56,403 nucleotides of DNA from Calditrichaceae bacterium (GCA_013360445.1 JABWBP010000016.1:1-56403); one strand, 5' to 3'. Shown: positions 8,680-17,080, numbered from the stretch's first letter. The notes: generated from the sequence alone by a model not told the origin. Numbers and translations are program-made.

Positions 8680-9225
8680 TTATTTTGCTACATGAATGTG
8701 GTCGCGATGAGCATACAGGAGGCGCTCGCTAATGCTGCGTAATGGCCCTTCGCTTCGCGTCCAGGGACCGAAAAGCTGCACCGGGAAGCCCGGGGGCTGC
8801 GCCCAGCGCCCATGGATTTGCAGAGCTTTATAGAGCCGCCAGCCCAGGTTTGTTCTCCGTTCCCCGGAAAGGATGCGTTGGCGCTCTTGGGGATTGGCGG
8901 TTCGCTCCGCAAGCTGTAACGCCGCGTCCCAGCGCCGCGTCCAGTCATTAATCCCGATTCCCCCAACCCCATAAATATCAGCGGCGCGCCCAACCTGGTG
9001 ATGCCCCACCACCCCGGGCTTGAAAAACAGGGTTACCGGCCGGTTTTCACTAAATCCCGCTTCCCTGGCGAATCTTTCCAGCACCCTTTGCAATTCTCCC
9101 GCCAGCTCCGGAGTAACCATGGCATCGGCCGGCGGTGAACTAATGCGATAGGAATTCCCCGGGGGAACCGGCGCCCACGAGCCTTGTGAAGCGGGGCTAC
9201 CTGCGATTCCGCGCCACATCGCCAT
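8680..9225 (-). CDS. M15-type zinc peptidase / peptidoglycan hydrolase-like protein
   Basis: The 181-residue protein has the layout of small M15 (D-Ala-D-Ala peptidase, L-Ala-D-Glu endolysin) enzymes: GHHQVGRAADIYGVG around 74-88 supplies the first His and the Asp ligand, and the C-terminus HRDHIHVAK (173-181) supplies the catalytic Asp and last His. Family members cleave peptidoglycan peptides and many are phage endolysins or virion lysins. There is no signal peptide. The ATG lies inside the upstream gene (29-base overlap), indicating translational coupling. Its place among structural-protein genes fits a wall-penetrating or release function. The active-site pattern is good, but the exact subfamily is not established. 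Confidence 0.72.
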   Translation of the reverse strand: MAMWRGIAGSPASQGSWAPVPPGNSYRISSPPADAMVTPELAGELQRVLERFAREAGFSENRPVTLFFKPGVVGHHQVGRAADIYGVGGIGINDWTRRWDAALQLAERTANPQERQRILSGERRTNLGWRLYKALQIHGRWAQPPGFPVQLFGPWTRSEGPLRSISERLLYAHRDHIHVAK

Positions 9226-9694
9226 ACACGCGGTTATACCAGTAGCGCCCCATCACCCTGCCGCCCACCCGGGTGATGCGCCTTCTTCTAAGATCAGCAG
9301 GAGCATAGCTCACGTTACGCACCACAAACTCGATCCTGGCATTTTCGTCCAACCGGATGGAGACCGGAAAACTGCCATATCCCCAGGGGTTTACGATCCT
9401 GTCCAGCTTCAGATAGGGAAAAAGAGGGCGGTTGTTCATCAACAGCAGCCACTCCAACCCGGGCGTTTCGATCTGGCTGTTATCTTTTCCGTACAGGTCC
9501 GTATATTGGGAAAAGTTGATCAGCACCCCGCAATACTGGGGGTGCAGTGTAAACCGGGCTAAAACTACATCCTCACCTAATTGGGGAACCGGAGCAATAC
9601 CAGACTCATCAAAATATTCCGCATCCAACGGAATATCGCAAACCGGGCAAACCGCATTGAGCGTATCTCTTTCCAGAGCCTTTTCGAAATGCAT
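9197..9694 (-). CDS. Hypothetical beta-rich protein of the capsid-like cluster
   Basis: An unrecognised 165-residue protein. A CPVCDIPLD segment near the N-terminus (residues 16-24) could bind a metal. The rest alternates short beta strands (VVLARFTLHPQYCGVLINF, LEWLLLMNNRPLFPYLKLDRIVNPWG, IEFVVRNVSY) and ends in a basic tail (RRRRITRVGGRV...RYWYNRVYG). The compositional style, beta strands plus a basic Gly/Arg C-terminus, matches the other cluster proteins. It overlaps the downstream M15 gene by 29 bases. A structural role is inferred from context alone. Confidence 0.55.
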   Translation of the reverse strand: MHFEKALERDTLNAVCPVCDIPLDAEYFDESGIAPVPQLGEDVVLARFTLHPQYCGVLINFSQYTDLYGKDNSQIETPGLEWLLLMNNRPLFPYLKLDRIVNPWGYGSFPVSIRLDENARIEFVVRNVSYAPADLRRRRITRVGGRVMGRYWYNRVYGDVARNRR

Positions 9695-9743
9695 GGCGTT
9701 CTTTTCCCAGAAACTTGTATTAAAACTTTTTCATCTCTCAATT

Positions 9744-10511
9744 TCAACGCGGCCTTCTCAGGCTTTGCCGGATTCTCGCGGTCGGTGTTCCGGCTTCACC
9801 CAGGGCTTTGTAACCAATCAGAGTTACGTGCAATTCCCCACGAAAATCGGATTTCTCGGTCACTTCCATTCGTATGGTTGAGCGTGGGGCAAAGCTGATC
9901 GGCTGCGCAAAATAACGGAAGGGGCGGTCGCCGTCCGCGGTTCCCAACCCGGCTGTATTTAGAATCGGCGTGTTCTGAAACTCCCGGCCGGACCCGTCAT
10001 CAAAAAGAGCGTACAAAAATTGAATTTGCCCCGGCGGCGTTCCCACCACTTGAAACAAATTCGCCAAAAGACTCGGCTCCAATATCGCAGATGGATTATC
10101 ATCCGGAACTCCCAGCAAAGCTCTTTCAGCGAGTTCAGGATTGAGCTTAAGGCCATTTTTTAGCGCAGCTTCCGGTCCGGTTTCTTCCCGGAGAAATCTT
10201 AAAGCTTCAGCGCTTTGAGAATCATCCAACGCGTCAATCACATCCCCTAAGGTGATTTCGCGCAGCGTGGGAAATTGGCCGAAGAAATCCGGTTGAAAGC
10301 CAAAGCGTATTGGGGATAGCCTGGGTATCACACCATAACCAATGGCGACGGCTACGTAAGTGGCTTCGACGCTCACAGTAACCACGTTTTTGAGAACATT
10401 GTCGGGCTGCCCGGTCAGCTCAAAACGAAAGGCATAGTCAAAAGGGACGGTCTTGCGTGTGATTCCCCCCCCAACTTCACCGAGGGTGGTTTGGAATGGC
10501 GCTGGCCTCAT
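9744..10511 (-). CDS. Single-copy beta-domain protein, paralogue of the 461-residue neighbour
   Basis: The 255-residue protein contains one copy of a domain found twice in the gene upstream. Shared landmarks in order are PFDYAFRFELTGQPDN, VAVAIGYGV, a helical insertion, TGREFQ-like GSGREFQNTP, GDRPFRYFAQPISF, PRSTIRMEV and GELHVTLIGYKALG. The domain is predicted all-beta at both ends with a helical centre. Its ATG overlaps the previous stop (ATGA), so the two are translationally coupled and probably made in a fixed ratio. No known family is recognised. A capsid, spike or surface-layer component is the working idea. Confidence 0.6.
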   Translation of the reverse strand: MRPAPFQTTLGEVGGGITRKTVPFDYAFRFELTGQPDNVLKNVVTVSVEATYVAVAIGYGVIPRLSPIRFGFQPDFFGQFPTLREITLGDVIDALDDSQSAEALRFLREETGPEAALKNGLKLNPELAERALLGVPDDNPSAILEPSLLANLFQVVGTPPGQIQFLYALFDDGSGREFQNTPILNTAGLGTADGDRPFRYFAQPISFAPRSTIRMEVTEKSDFRGELHVTLIGYKALGEAGTPTARIRQSLRRPR

Positions 10512-11893
10512 CGCTGCCCTCCCGGCGGCAGGCCGCCCAACATCTTATATCCTTGAAATACCAGGAAAAGCGTTCCCCGCCCGAAATGTTCCTGAAGGGT
10601 AACGCGAATTGCGGAGCGGGGAAGAAAATGCATTGGCCGGGCAAGATTCTTAAAAGGGCGGTCTCCATTGGCGCTTCCGAGGCCGGCAATATTATGGATC
10701 GGCTGATTTTGAAGCTCCCGGCCGGTTCCGGTATCGAAGAAAGTATAGCGAAAGGAAACGTCCTCCGGGCGATTGAGCCGTTCGAAAACCCGGTCTGCCC
10801 AATCAACCGGCAATTGATCTGTTAATCTAACGTCATCGGTAAAGGCGATACGGATGAAATTAGGGCGAATACGAAAACCATCGCTGGCAGCATCCGGGGG
10901 AAAGCGATTTAAGGAAAGCAGATTAAGATTGACTAAACCATTATTTACATCCCCAGCCTGGAGGCGAAGCCGCACATCCTGTTCCTCCACGGCCAGGCCG
11001 TAGCCGATAGCGGTGTTGACGAAACCGCCCTCCACATTGATGCTTACCTCATCTTCCACGATCCGGCCCGGCTGCCCGCTAAGCGGAATCCGGGATACAT
11101 AATCAAAGGGAATGATGCGCGCCGAAGGCCGTTCCGGAGCCTGGAGAGGGCGGGCAGCGGCAGCCTGGAGTGAACGAGCTACCGGTTCCGGGCAATTGGC
11201 CGCTCCTAACAGCTTGTAGCCGTAGAGTACAATGAATAAGGTCCCCTGGACGGCTTCGGATCGTTCCACAATTTGCAGGCGGATAGTAGAACGGGGGAGA
11301 AAAGCAAACGGCTGCGCCAGCAAACGAAAAGGCCGTTCGCCGTTGCTTTTACCCAGCGAGGCAAGATTATGGGTCGGCTCATCCTGGAATTCCCGACCGG
11401 TGCTGCTGTCAATAATGCTCAACAGGAAGGATATATCTTCTGCAGGTTTAAGCCGTTGAAAAACCCGGGCGGTGAATTCATTTGGCAGCGCCTGGTCGGA
11501 CCAGGTTTTTTCTCTGCGGGCGACGAGCGGATCTGAAGCGAAGACCAAGGACTCAAAAGCCGGATTCACTCTAAATCCCCCGATCAAGGCATCGGGAGGG
11601 ATTTCGGCCAGCCTGATGTTCCCCGGCACAAAAGGACGATCGGCAACCGGCGTAACCGTCATCGCTCGCCCGCGTTCCTCTTCCAGCCCGTAGCCGATTG
11701 CAGTAGCCACAAACACACCTTCGGCGCTGATATTGATCACATCCTCCACCAGGTTTCCCGGCCGCCCGCTCAGTTGAAAACTGGCGGCATAGTCATAAGG
11801 GAGAATAGCGCCGGGGGATGCTCCGGCGATAGCCGCACCCCCGGCACTCTGGGGAGTTATTCGTTCCCGGGTTCTTGGTCTTGCTTGAAGCAT
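10508..11893 (-). CDS. Tandem-duplicated beta-domain protein (two copies)
   Basis: The 461-residue protein consists of two homologous halves, about residues 20-225 and 240-455. Each begins with PYDY/PFDY followed by LSGxPGxxVED, then ATAIGYGL, a variable centre with GGFRVNPAF or DGFRIRPNF, STGREFQDEP or TGRELQNQP, G(E/D)RPFxxLA(Q/R)P, FLPRS(T/A)IR and GTLFxVxxGYKxLG. A Pro/Ala/Arg linker joins them. Such internal duplication is common in structural proteins that build lattices with pseudo-symmetry. The N-terminus is basic (RPRTRERI). AGGTAAG precedes the start. The downstream gene is a single-domain paralogue overlapping by four bases. No known family is recognised. Confidence 0.65.
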   Translation of the reverse strand: MLQARPRTRERITPQSAGGAAIAGASPGAILPYDYAASFQLSGRPGNLVEDVINISAEGVFVATAIGYGLEEERGRAMTVTPVADRPFVPGNIRLAEIPPDALIGGFRVNPAFESLVFASDPLVARREKTWSDQALPNEFTARVFQRLKPAEDISFLLSIIDSSTGREFQDEPTHNLASLGKSNGERPFRLLAQPFAFLPRSTIRLQIVERSEAVQGTLFIVLYGYKLLGAANCPEPVARSLQAAAARPLQAPERPSARIIPFDYVSRIPLSGQPGRIVEDEVSINVEGGFVNTAIGYGLAVEEQDVRLRLQAGDVNNGLVNLNLLSLNRFPPDAASDGFRIRPNFIRIAFTDDVRLTDQLPVDWADRVFERLNRPEDVSFRYTFFDTGTGRELQNQPIHNIAGLGSANGDRPFKNLARPMHFLPRSAIRVTLQEHFGRGTLFLVFQGYKMLGGLPPGGQR

Positions 11894-11927
11894 ATTGTCT
11901 TACCTTCCTTAAACAGGTTATTCTACT

Positions 11928-12977
11928 CTATTGCACATCGCGGGTCATATAGCCGTCTAAAACAACCCAAATGAACAGGGGACCGTAAACCCGCTGCAAT
12001 TCTTTCAGCAGGTCGGAATCCGGAATTTCAATCTCCACCCGGAAGTTTTGCTGCTTGTCGATGAAAATCGCCTCGGCAAAGCGGAAGGTGGCCATAGGAT
12101 CCGGCTCTCCATGGCTGGCAGCATGGCCGTTGTTGGTACCGGCGCCGGAGGGAAAGAACCAGGTCGGCATCTGGATCATCACTTTCTCGCCGACATAGAA
12201 CGTCGTGACGGTATTGTAAATGAACTTGTTGATGAATTTTGTGACCCCACTATTTCCCTCAAGTTGAAATCTCGGAGGCACAGCTCGTTCGTCCGACAAC
12301 TCTCCAAGCAAAAATTCCAGATCCCCGGTTGATAGCCAAATAATCCCGCCATAACCTGCAACCGTATCCTCTTGAGTATCGGTCAAGACATTGCCGTTCG
12401 CTGTCAGTGTAACCTCGTCATCATCAGGATAGAGTGCGGCAAACCCATCCCCACTTTCTTCTGCCTCCTGGAGCAGTTCCACAATTCGATCCAGGCCGAT
12501 TTCAACATCTGCTCTTATTGGCTTTGAGTTTGCGAATGTAGGATCAAATACAAAACCCGGATCAAATTTCCCCGGAACAGGAACAGGGTTTAGAGTACCG
12601 GTTGCAGGATCAATCACAAAATTAACAGCGCCTATCCGGGGGGTTGCCGGAATCGTAATGTCCAGAAAGAACGGATGCTCGTTATCAGAGTCATCAACGA
12701 CATCATACTCGGTATCTTCTGCCGTCGGCTCGCTTGGGAACTCCGGGGCCATATCGCTGATAATTACTCGCATCGCCCGCGCCTCAAAGGTGTTGTAATG
12801 CGAGAGTTGCGAGGCGCTTTGCATGTTGGTTTCCAGCTTGGTTTTGCCCTGCACGTCCACGAAAAACTTTAGTATGCTGGATCCCTGGTTCTTGCGCAAC
12901 TGTTCCTCCGCTTCTACGGTAACGGAATCGTAGAGCGGCAGGTGTACTTTTTCCTTTATACCTTGTACGACAGCCAT
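11928..12977 (-). CDS. Capsid-like beta-rich protein (possible double jelly-roll shell protein)
   Basis: This 349-residue protein has no signal peptide, no membrane segment and no enzyme motif. It begins with a short helical part, then strands SSILKFFVDVQGKTKLETN, an Asp/Glu-rich loop (about 75-95), a long Pro/Gly/Asp middle, and a strand-rich C-terminus: FIYNTVTTFYVGEKVMIQM, PMATFRFAEAIFIDKQQNF, FIWVVLDGYMTRDV. Size, beta content and lack of a tail-phage fold signature would suit a tailless-virus double jelly-roll capsid protein, but that is inference. AAAGGAG precedes the ATG. It is the best candidate for the main structural subunit of the cluster because it is the largest non-repetitive, non-enzymatic protein. 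Confidence 0.55.
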   Translation of the reverse strand: MAVVQGIKEKVHLPLYDSVTVEAEEQLRKNQGSSILKFFVDVQGKTKLETNMQSASQLSHYNTFEARAMRVIISDMAPEFPSEPTAEDTEYDVVDDSDNEHPFFLDITIPATPRIGAVNFVIDPATGTLNPVPVPGKFDPGFVFDPTFANSKPIRADVEIGLDRIVELLQEAEESGDGFAALYPDDDEVTLTANGNVLTDTQEDTVAGYGGIIWLSTGDLEFLLGELSDERAVPPRFQLEGNSGVTKFINKFIYNTVTTFYVGEKVMIQMPTWFFPSGAGTNNGHAASHGEPDPMATFRFAEAIFIDKQQNFRVEIEIPDSDLLKELQRVYGPLFIWVVLDGYMTRDVQ

Positions 12978-13148
12978 AGCTTACTCCTTTTGTTTTTTTG
13001 GCAGTGGTAGAGTAGTGCTAATTGTATGGCAGCATTCCTTACTACTCACCAACCCACACTTATCACTCACCCGCTACCTTATTTGTTGGTTCAGTCTATA
13101 TTTTGAAAGTTAATTCTACCATCAAATCTATGTCGAAATTATCTCCTG

Positions 13149-13862
13149 TCACCAGAGCGGCCTGAAGCTGTCCGGCTCCGCGGCCCGGGGACCCGGCTGG
13201 GGTGTAAATTTCTCACAATTCGGATTCACCGTTTCCGGTTTTACATATCCTTCTAACCCCGGCTCTTCGCCCAGCCCCCGGCCAGGATTCTGACACCCGC
13301 AATTGCCGCAGCGGGCGTTGAAGCGCGGCCTGGTTTCGCGAATATAACCGGACATGCCATAATCAGGATAAGGATATGCGCTCATCCCGGGATAATTCTC
13401 CACCGGCGGCTGATACTGCCCGTAACCATCCATTTCGGGATATTCGCCATACCGGCCCATCGGCGCATATTCCCCATAAGGGCCATAGGGGTCATTCTCG
13501 GCAAAGTATCCCATCGACTGTTCCGGTTCATAATATTCTTCTAAGGGATAGTCTTCACCGTAATCCCCATAATAACCCATGGGATCATCCTCGCCATAAT
13601 CCCCATAGTAACCCATGGGTTCATCCTCAGCGAAATATCCCATTGGCTGGTAAGGATTGTAACCGGGGACCCCCTGTCCATACCCGTAGGGGCTGCCCCA
13701 ACCCACCATTTCCGGGGGTTGGCCATAATAACCGTAAGGATCGCCCATACCATAACTGTAGGGGGCTTGACTATAATAACCGGGCTCTTCGGCAAAATAC
13801 CCGTATTCATCGGGCGGTTCTGCGTAGTAGCCCATTCCGGGGGGCTGAAAATTGTAATACAT
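13149..13862 (-). CDS. Tyr/Gly/Pro-rich low-complexity repeat protein
   Basis: About 237 residues of imperfect repeats of the form MGYYGDYGEDDP / MGYFAEDEP, acidic and very rich in Tyr, Gly, Pro and Met, ending in a Cys-containing tail (ARCGNCGCQNPG and a C-terminal NCEKFTPQP). The ATG at 13862 is chosen because GAGGAG lies eight bases before it; alternatives at 13946 (AAGGA upstream) and 13976 would add 28 or 38 residues. Such sequences are intrinsically disordered and in other systems form cross-linked, adhesive or phase-separating material. The adjacent transglutaminase-like gene makes cross-linking an idea worth noting, but there is no direct evidence. Confidence 0.6.
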   Translation of the reverse strand: MYYNFQPPGMGYYAEPPDEYGYFAEEPGYYSQAPYSYGMGDPYGYYGQPPEMVGWGSPYGYGQGVPGYNPYQPMGYFAEDEPMGYYGDYGEDDPMGYYGDYGEDYPLEEYYEPEQSMGYFAENDPYGPYGEYAPMGRYGEYPEMDGYGQYQPPVENYPGMSAYPYPDYGMSGYIRETRPRFNARCGNCGCQNPGRGLGEEPGLEGYVKPETVNPNCEKFTPQPGPRAAEPDSFRPLW

Positions 13863-14000
13863 AAGCTTCGCTCCTCTGTTAGTGCCAAATCCTGGGTCGA
13901 CCGGGTTAACGATCATGACCTCGTTAAATGAATTATGGTGTCTCATGATTGAATTCCTTATTTGATCTTTTTTCAAATACTTCGCCTCAAAACGAATGAC

Positions 14001-14345
14001 TTATCCTTCAATCCCCCGCCGGGTTACCCGGTAGCGCCCGCCGATGATGTACAACTGTCGTCCCCGGGTGTCGCTGACAAGTAAAGGAGGCTCTTCCATA
14101 AAGTGAATGTAAGTTTTCGGGCAATTTTGCTCTCCCCTGTCCGAGCTATAGATCACGCCTTTTAGACGGCCGAGTTTAACCAGAACCCTGGGGATAACCC
14201 GGGGGCAGGGCCTGCGAACAATCCGCGGGGCGGGAAAACAATGAAACAGACGAAACAGTGTTTTCCCTTTTTGCAAACTGACCGGATATGTTTCCCGCCG
14301 CCCATAATGAAACCCATAACAACCTCGCGCAAACATATAATCCAC
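14001..14345 (-). CDS. Hypothetical basic protein with conserved-looking C-terminus
   Basis: The 114-residue protein is basic and contains Cys in its first half. Its C-terminal half (KLGRLKGVIYSSDRG...KTYIHFMEEPPLLVS...GRQLYIIGGRYRVTRRGIEG) has the regular strand pattern of a small folded beta domain and few low-complexity residues, so it is likely a real gene. No family is recognised. It lies between the Tyr-rich and the Met/Pro/Gly-rich proteins with gaps of about 140 and 57 bases. The start is tentative. Confidence 0.5.
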   Translation of the reverse strand: MDYMFARGCYGFHYGRRETYPVSLQKGKTLFRLFHCFPAPRIVRRPCPRVIPRVLVKLGRLKGVIYSSDRGEQNCPKTYIHFMEEPPLLVSDTRGRQLYIIGGRYRVTRRGIEG

Positions 14346-14402
14346 GGCAAGCCTTCCTTTTTGCTCAATATCAGGATAAGTTTTCCGGCAGCCCGGTAAC
14401 TG

Positions 14403-15137
14403 CTATCGACGGCGACGACGACGACCGCGACGGCGCCGGCCTCCGGCCCGGGCCCCGCCCGCTGCAAACGGCGAAGCTCCCGGGACCATGCCGGGAGGCA
14501 TTCCCGGGGGTAGCGCCGGCTGCATCATCCCCGGTGGCATTCCCGGAACCATTCCAGGGATCATTCCCGGCATCATCCCCCCTGGCGGCATTCCGGGGAA
14601 CATTCCCCCGGCGGGCATCCCTGGAAAAGGCATACCGGGCGGCATTCCGGGAGCCATACCCGGAGCCATACCTTGCTGCTGGCGCCAGTTCATATAAGCC
14701 ATCCGCCTGGCGGACAAAGATGCGGCTGAAAAAGGCTGCCGCAGCCAATGCATGGAAAGACCAAAACGGGGGCGGCGCCAGGGACGGAATTGGTTTACCC
14801 AGGACCAGTGAATAGTAGGAGGGCGCCACCATGATGGAGGAATTCCACCAGATGCCTGCATAGATGGAAAGGTTCCCGGGAACTGAATACCTGGGATTGG
14901 TGCAACCGGTGGTGGTGAAGGGCTTGGGCGCCTGAACAGATTGGTAATACCACGAAAAATTTTGGGCAAGAAAGAAAAGCCCAGGGGATTTCCCATCCCA
15001 TCATATACTTCCTCTCCTATTTCCTCAGGATACTCGCCAACGGTTTCGTCAGGATATTCATCGTAATCGTCGTAACCGTAAATTTGATCATCAGGAACTT
15101 CGTGCACATAGCCGGTCAAGTTATCTTGAACAAGCAT
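14403..15137 (-). CDS. LTGY-EVP family protein 1 with Met-Pro-Gly repeats and poly-Arg tail
   Basis: The 244-residue protein opens with MLVQDNLTGYVHEVPDDQI, shared with the next two genes, then an acidic Tyr/Asp region and VYDGMGNPLGF. A Pro/Trp region follows, then about 70 residues of imperfect PGM/PPGMPGM repeats, and the protein ends in an almost pure arginine tail (RRRRGRRRRRR). The N-terminal module is probably a small folded or assembly-directing unit. The Arg tail is of the kind that binds nucleic acid or another polyanion, as in the basic arms of capsid proteins. No signal peptide. No known family. Confidence 0.6.
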   Translation of the reverse strand: MLVQDNLTGYVHEVPDDQIYGYDDYDEYPDETVGEYPEEIGEEVYDGMGNPLGFSFLPKIFRGITNLFRRPSPSPPPVAPIPGIQFPGTFPSMQASGGIPPSWWRPPTIHWSWVNQFRPWRRPRFGLSMHWLRQPFSAASLSARRMAYMNWRQQQGMAPGMAPGMPPGMPFPGMPAGGMFPGMPPGGMMPGMIPGMVPGMPPGMMQPALPPGMPPGMVPGASPFAAGGARAGGRRRRGRRRRRR

Positions 15138-15215
15138 AATGATCTCCTTTTTTATGTTTTTTCAAATACCATCAAATTCTTTGAAAAATATACTCCCAGG
15201 ATCGGATAGCGACTA

Positions 15216-15800
15216 TCACCTGCCCGGCCACCACTGTTGATAGCGGTAAGGTTGATACCCACCCTGGTACCCGTAAGGCTGGTATCTTGCTTGATACTGG
15301 TAAGGTTGATAGCCTGATTGATAATGGTAAGGTTGATAGCCCCATTGGCCCCGTGATGGTTGATACCAACTTCCATAAGGATTCACGGCAGGATAATATT
15401 CAGCCAAAGTTTCAGGGTACTCTTCAAAATTTCCCTGGTATAGTTGACCATCTGGCATTTCTCCCAATGAAGATTGTTGACTCGACAATCTCCGAACCAG
15501 ACTGGTAAGGCTCTGTAAAAGCGCAGGAATATTCGGCGGTTGTGCTGATCCTGCTGCAGGTTGTACTCCTGGACGACGCGAAAAAATGCGACTAAAAATT
15601 CGTCCTGCAGCAGGTAAGAGCGAAGAGGCAACTGCAGGCAAAGCTTTGGCAGCAAGCGGGGCGACTGCCGCAGCAATTGGCGCTAAAAAAGGAAGCCCAA
15701 GCGGATTACCGAGTCCGTCATACACCACTGGCTGCCCGGCGGCAATCTGATCCTCAGGAACTTCATACAAATACCCGGTTAAGGTGTCCTGGTAGAGCAT
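15216..15800 (-). CDS. LTGY-EVP family protein 2 with Tyr/Gln repeat C-terminus
   Basis: The 194-residue protein starts MLYQDTLTGYLYEVPEDQI and then VYDGLGNPLGLPFLAPI, as in its paralogues. A strongly hydrophobic Ala/Leu/Pro region (about 40-75, PIAAAVAPLAAKALPAVASSLLPAAG) could insert into a membrane, and is followed by FSRIFSRRPG. The last 45 residues are repeats of GYQPYxYQ. It lacks the arginine tail of the other two paralogues. A minor structural or membrane-interacting component is possible. No family recognised. It is followed by protein 1 after 78 bases. Confidence 0.6.
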   Translation of the reverse strand: MLYQDTLTGYLYEVPEDQIAAGQPVVYDGLGNPLGLPFLAPIAAAVAPLAAKALPAVASSLLPAAGRIFSRIFSRRPGVQPAAGSAQPPNIPALLQSLTSLVRRLSSQQSSLGEMPDGQLYQGNFEEYPETLAEYYPAVNPYGSWYQPSRGQWGYQPYHYQSGYQPYQYQARYQPYGYQGGYQPYRYQQWWPGR

Positions 15801-15922
15801 TTCAACTCTCCTTAGTTTTATTTTGAAAATAATTAGTTAGTGTATTTTATGGTATCCAATCCATTGAGTATCTCTTATGAAACAGTCAACCCTCTGCTAA
15901 ATTAATACTTATCATTCTATCA

Positions 15923-16450
15923 TCATCGCCTCCGGCGTCTCCGTCTCCCGCGCGGGCCTGGCCGGTATCCTCCGGCGCGCACTATCGTGCGAACAGGCCC
16001 GATATTCATGGAAAATGGCTCCTGGCGGCAATAACAGTAAAGCGGCATAAAACCGGGCATCCCGGCGGGAGGCGGCATCATCGCAGGCGCTGCTCCCGGT
16101 GCTGGCTGTAAGACGGTTATCTGGGGCGGTGGTGTTACTGCTCCGGGTGGGAGGTCTGCCGGAGAAGGCGCTGCTGCAGCCGGTGAAGGAGCCATCGCCT
16201 GGGCTCCCGATGGCGCTGTTGTCGGATCCATTGGCAAAGCTGCCTGCGGGTCTTCCGCTTCGTGGAATCCCCCAAAGCTCTGAAAACCGACCGGTATGAA
16301 CCTTGGAAACACAGGTTCTGCAAGCCCAGTAAACGGTTCTAAGAACCCCGCTGGATTTCCCAATCCGCTATAAAGTGCCCGGGGACCGGCGTAAGGCCGG
16401 TATCGGGGAACTTCGTATAAATAGCCTGTTAACATGTCCTGGTAGAGCAT
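15923..16450 (-). CDS. LTGY-EVP family protein 3 with poly-Arg tail
   Basis: The 175-residue protein begins MLYQDMLTGYLYEVPRYRP and has LYSGLGNPAGF in place of the paralogues' VYDGLGNPLGF. The middle is Pro/Ala-rich and probably disordered. The end is RPGPRGRRRRRRR. The start codon lies 22 bases inside the transglutaminase-like gene, so the two are probably translationally coupled. The conserved N-terminus followed by an unrelated low-complexity body and a basic tail defines the family. Function unknown; polyanion binding by the tail is inferred. Confidence 0.6.
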   Translation of the reverse strand: MLYQDMLTGYLYEVPRYRPYAGPRALYSGLGNPAGFLEPFTGLAEPVFPRFIPVGFQSFGGFHEAEDPQAALPMDPTTAPSGAQAMAPSPAAAAPSPADLPPGAVTPPPQITVLQPAPGAAPAMMPPPAGMPGFMPLYCYCRQEPFSMNIGPVRTIVRAGGYRPGPRGRRRRRRR

Positions 16451-16989
16451 TTCACTCCTTCCTGCGGAATTTCACAAATTCTCTTCCAAATTGCCGGCGG
16501 CGCCCAGCCCATGGGATACCGCACCGTCGCATCAATCGGTATCCAGCGGTCGCGAATGTTTACTTCCGGATAGATGTGGCTGTATGCATGGGGCTTTTCG
16601 GGCCGGAAACCTACCACTACCAGCCTGACCGGGTGCCCGGTGGACATCAGCATCGCTCCTAACAATATTGTCATATCGTCGCAGTCGCCTGCCTTCAACT
16701 CCAGGATTCGCCGCGCGGAGTGCAGCAGTTCCACCCGGTAAATATCCCGCGTATAGCGGATATTGCGGCGAACCCACTCGAAAAGCGCATGAACTTCCCC
16801 GCCGTAATCTTTGGGGCGTATCCCGCATTGTATGAAAATGTCGATTGCCTTTTGCCGGATACAAAAATCTTTTGCCCCTTTTTTAATTAAATCGGTAATG
16901 TATCGTAATGTAGCTAAAGTGCCCTTATAACCTTTGGGAATTCGACCGAGATAAATTTTCAACGGTTTTGGCTGACATGGGACATACAT
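16429..16989 (-). CDS. Transglutaminase-like cysteine protease-fold protein
   Basis: The 186-residue protein has the transglutaminase-like catalytic triad in order: Cys103 in KAGDCDDMTILLGAML, His138 in YSHIYPEV and Asp153 in IPIDAT. Family members act as proteases, amidases or protein cross-linkers. The domain occupies almost the entire protein; there is no signal peptide. An N-terminal KIYLGRIPKGYKGTLATLRYI segment precedes it. It is the first enzyme gene of the cluster, 91 bases after the DUF3467 gene, and overlaps the next gene by 22 bases. Enzymes of this fold in structural-gene clusters can mature or cross-link shell proteins; that role here is inference. Confidence 0.78.
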   Translation of the reverse strand: MYVPCQPKPLKIYLGRIPKGYKGTLATLRYITDLIKKGAKDFCIRQKAIDIFIQCGIRPKDYGGEVHALFEWVRRNIRYTRDIYRVELLHSARRILELKAGDCDDMTILLGAMLMSTGHPVRLVVVGFRPEKPHAYSHIYPEVNIRDRWIPIDATVRYPMGWAPPAIWKRICEIPQEGVKCSTRTC

Positions 16990-17080
16990 AAAGCAAATGG
17001 TTCAATTAGAGGGTGAATCCGATTTCCGACCGTTAGCAAATGGATACAATTATTTTCAGTATCGTTTGTAGTAATATGAA

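Noticed and set aside
13300-13870. Regularly spaced repeats reminiscent of an array (CCATAATAACCC words)
   Set aside because: They are codon-level repeats inside the Tyr/Gly-rich protein, in frame and of variable unit length; there are no unique spacers, so this is not a CRISPR array.
14480-14690. GGCATTCCCGG tandem words on the plus strand
   Set aside because: They encode the Met-Pro-Gly repeats of the minus-strand gene; the plus-strand frame (GIPGGIPG) is a mirror artefact.
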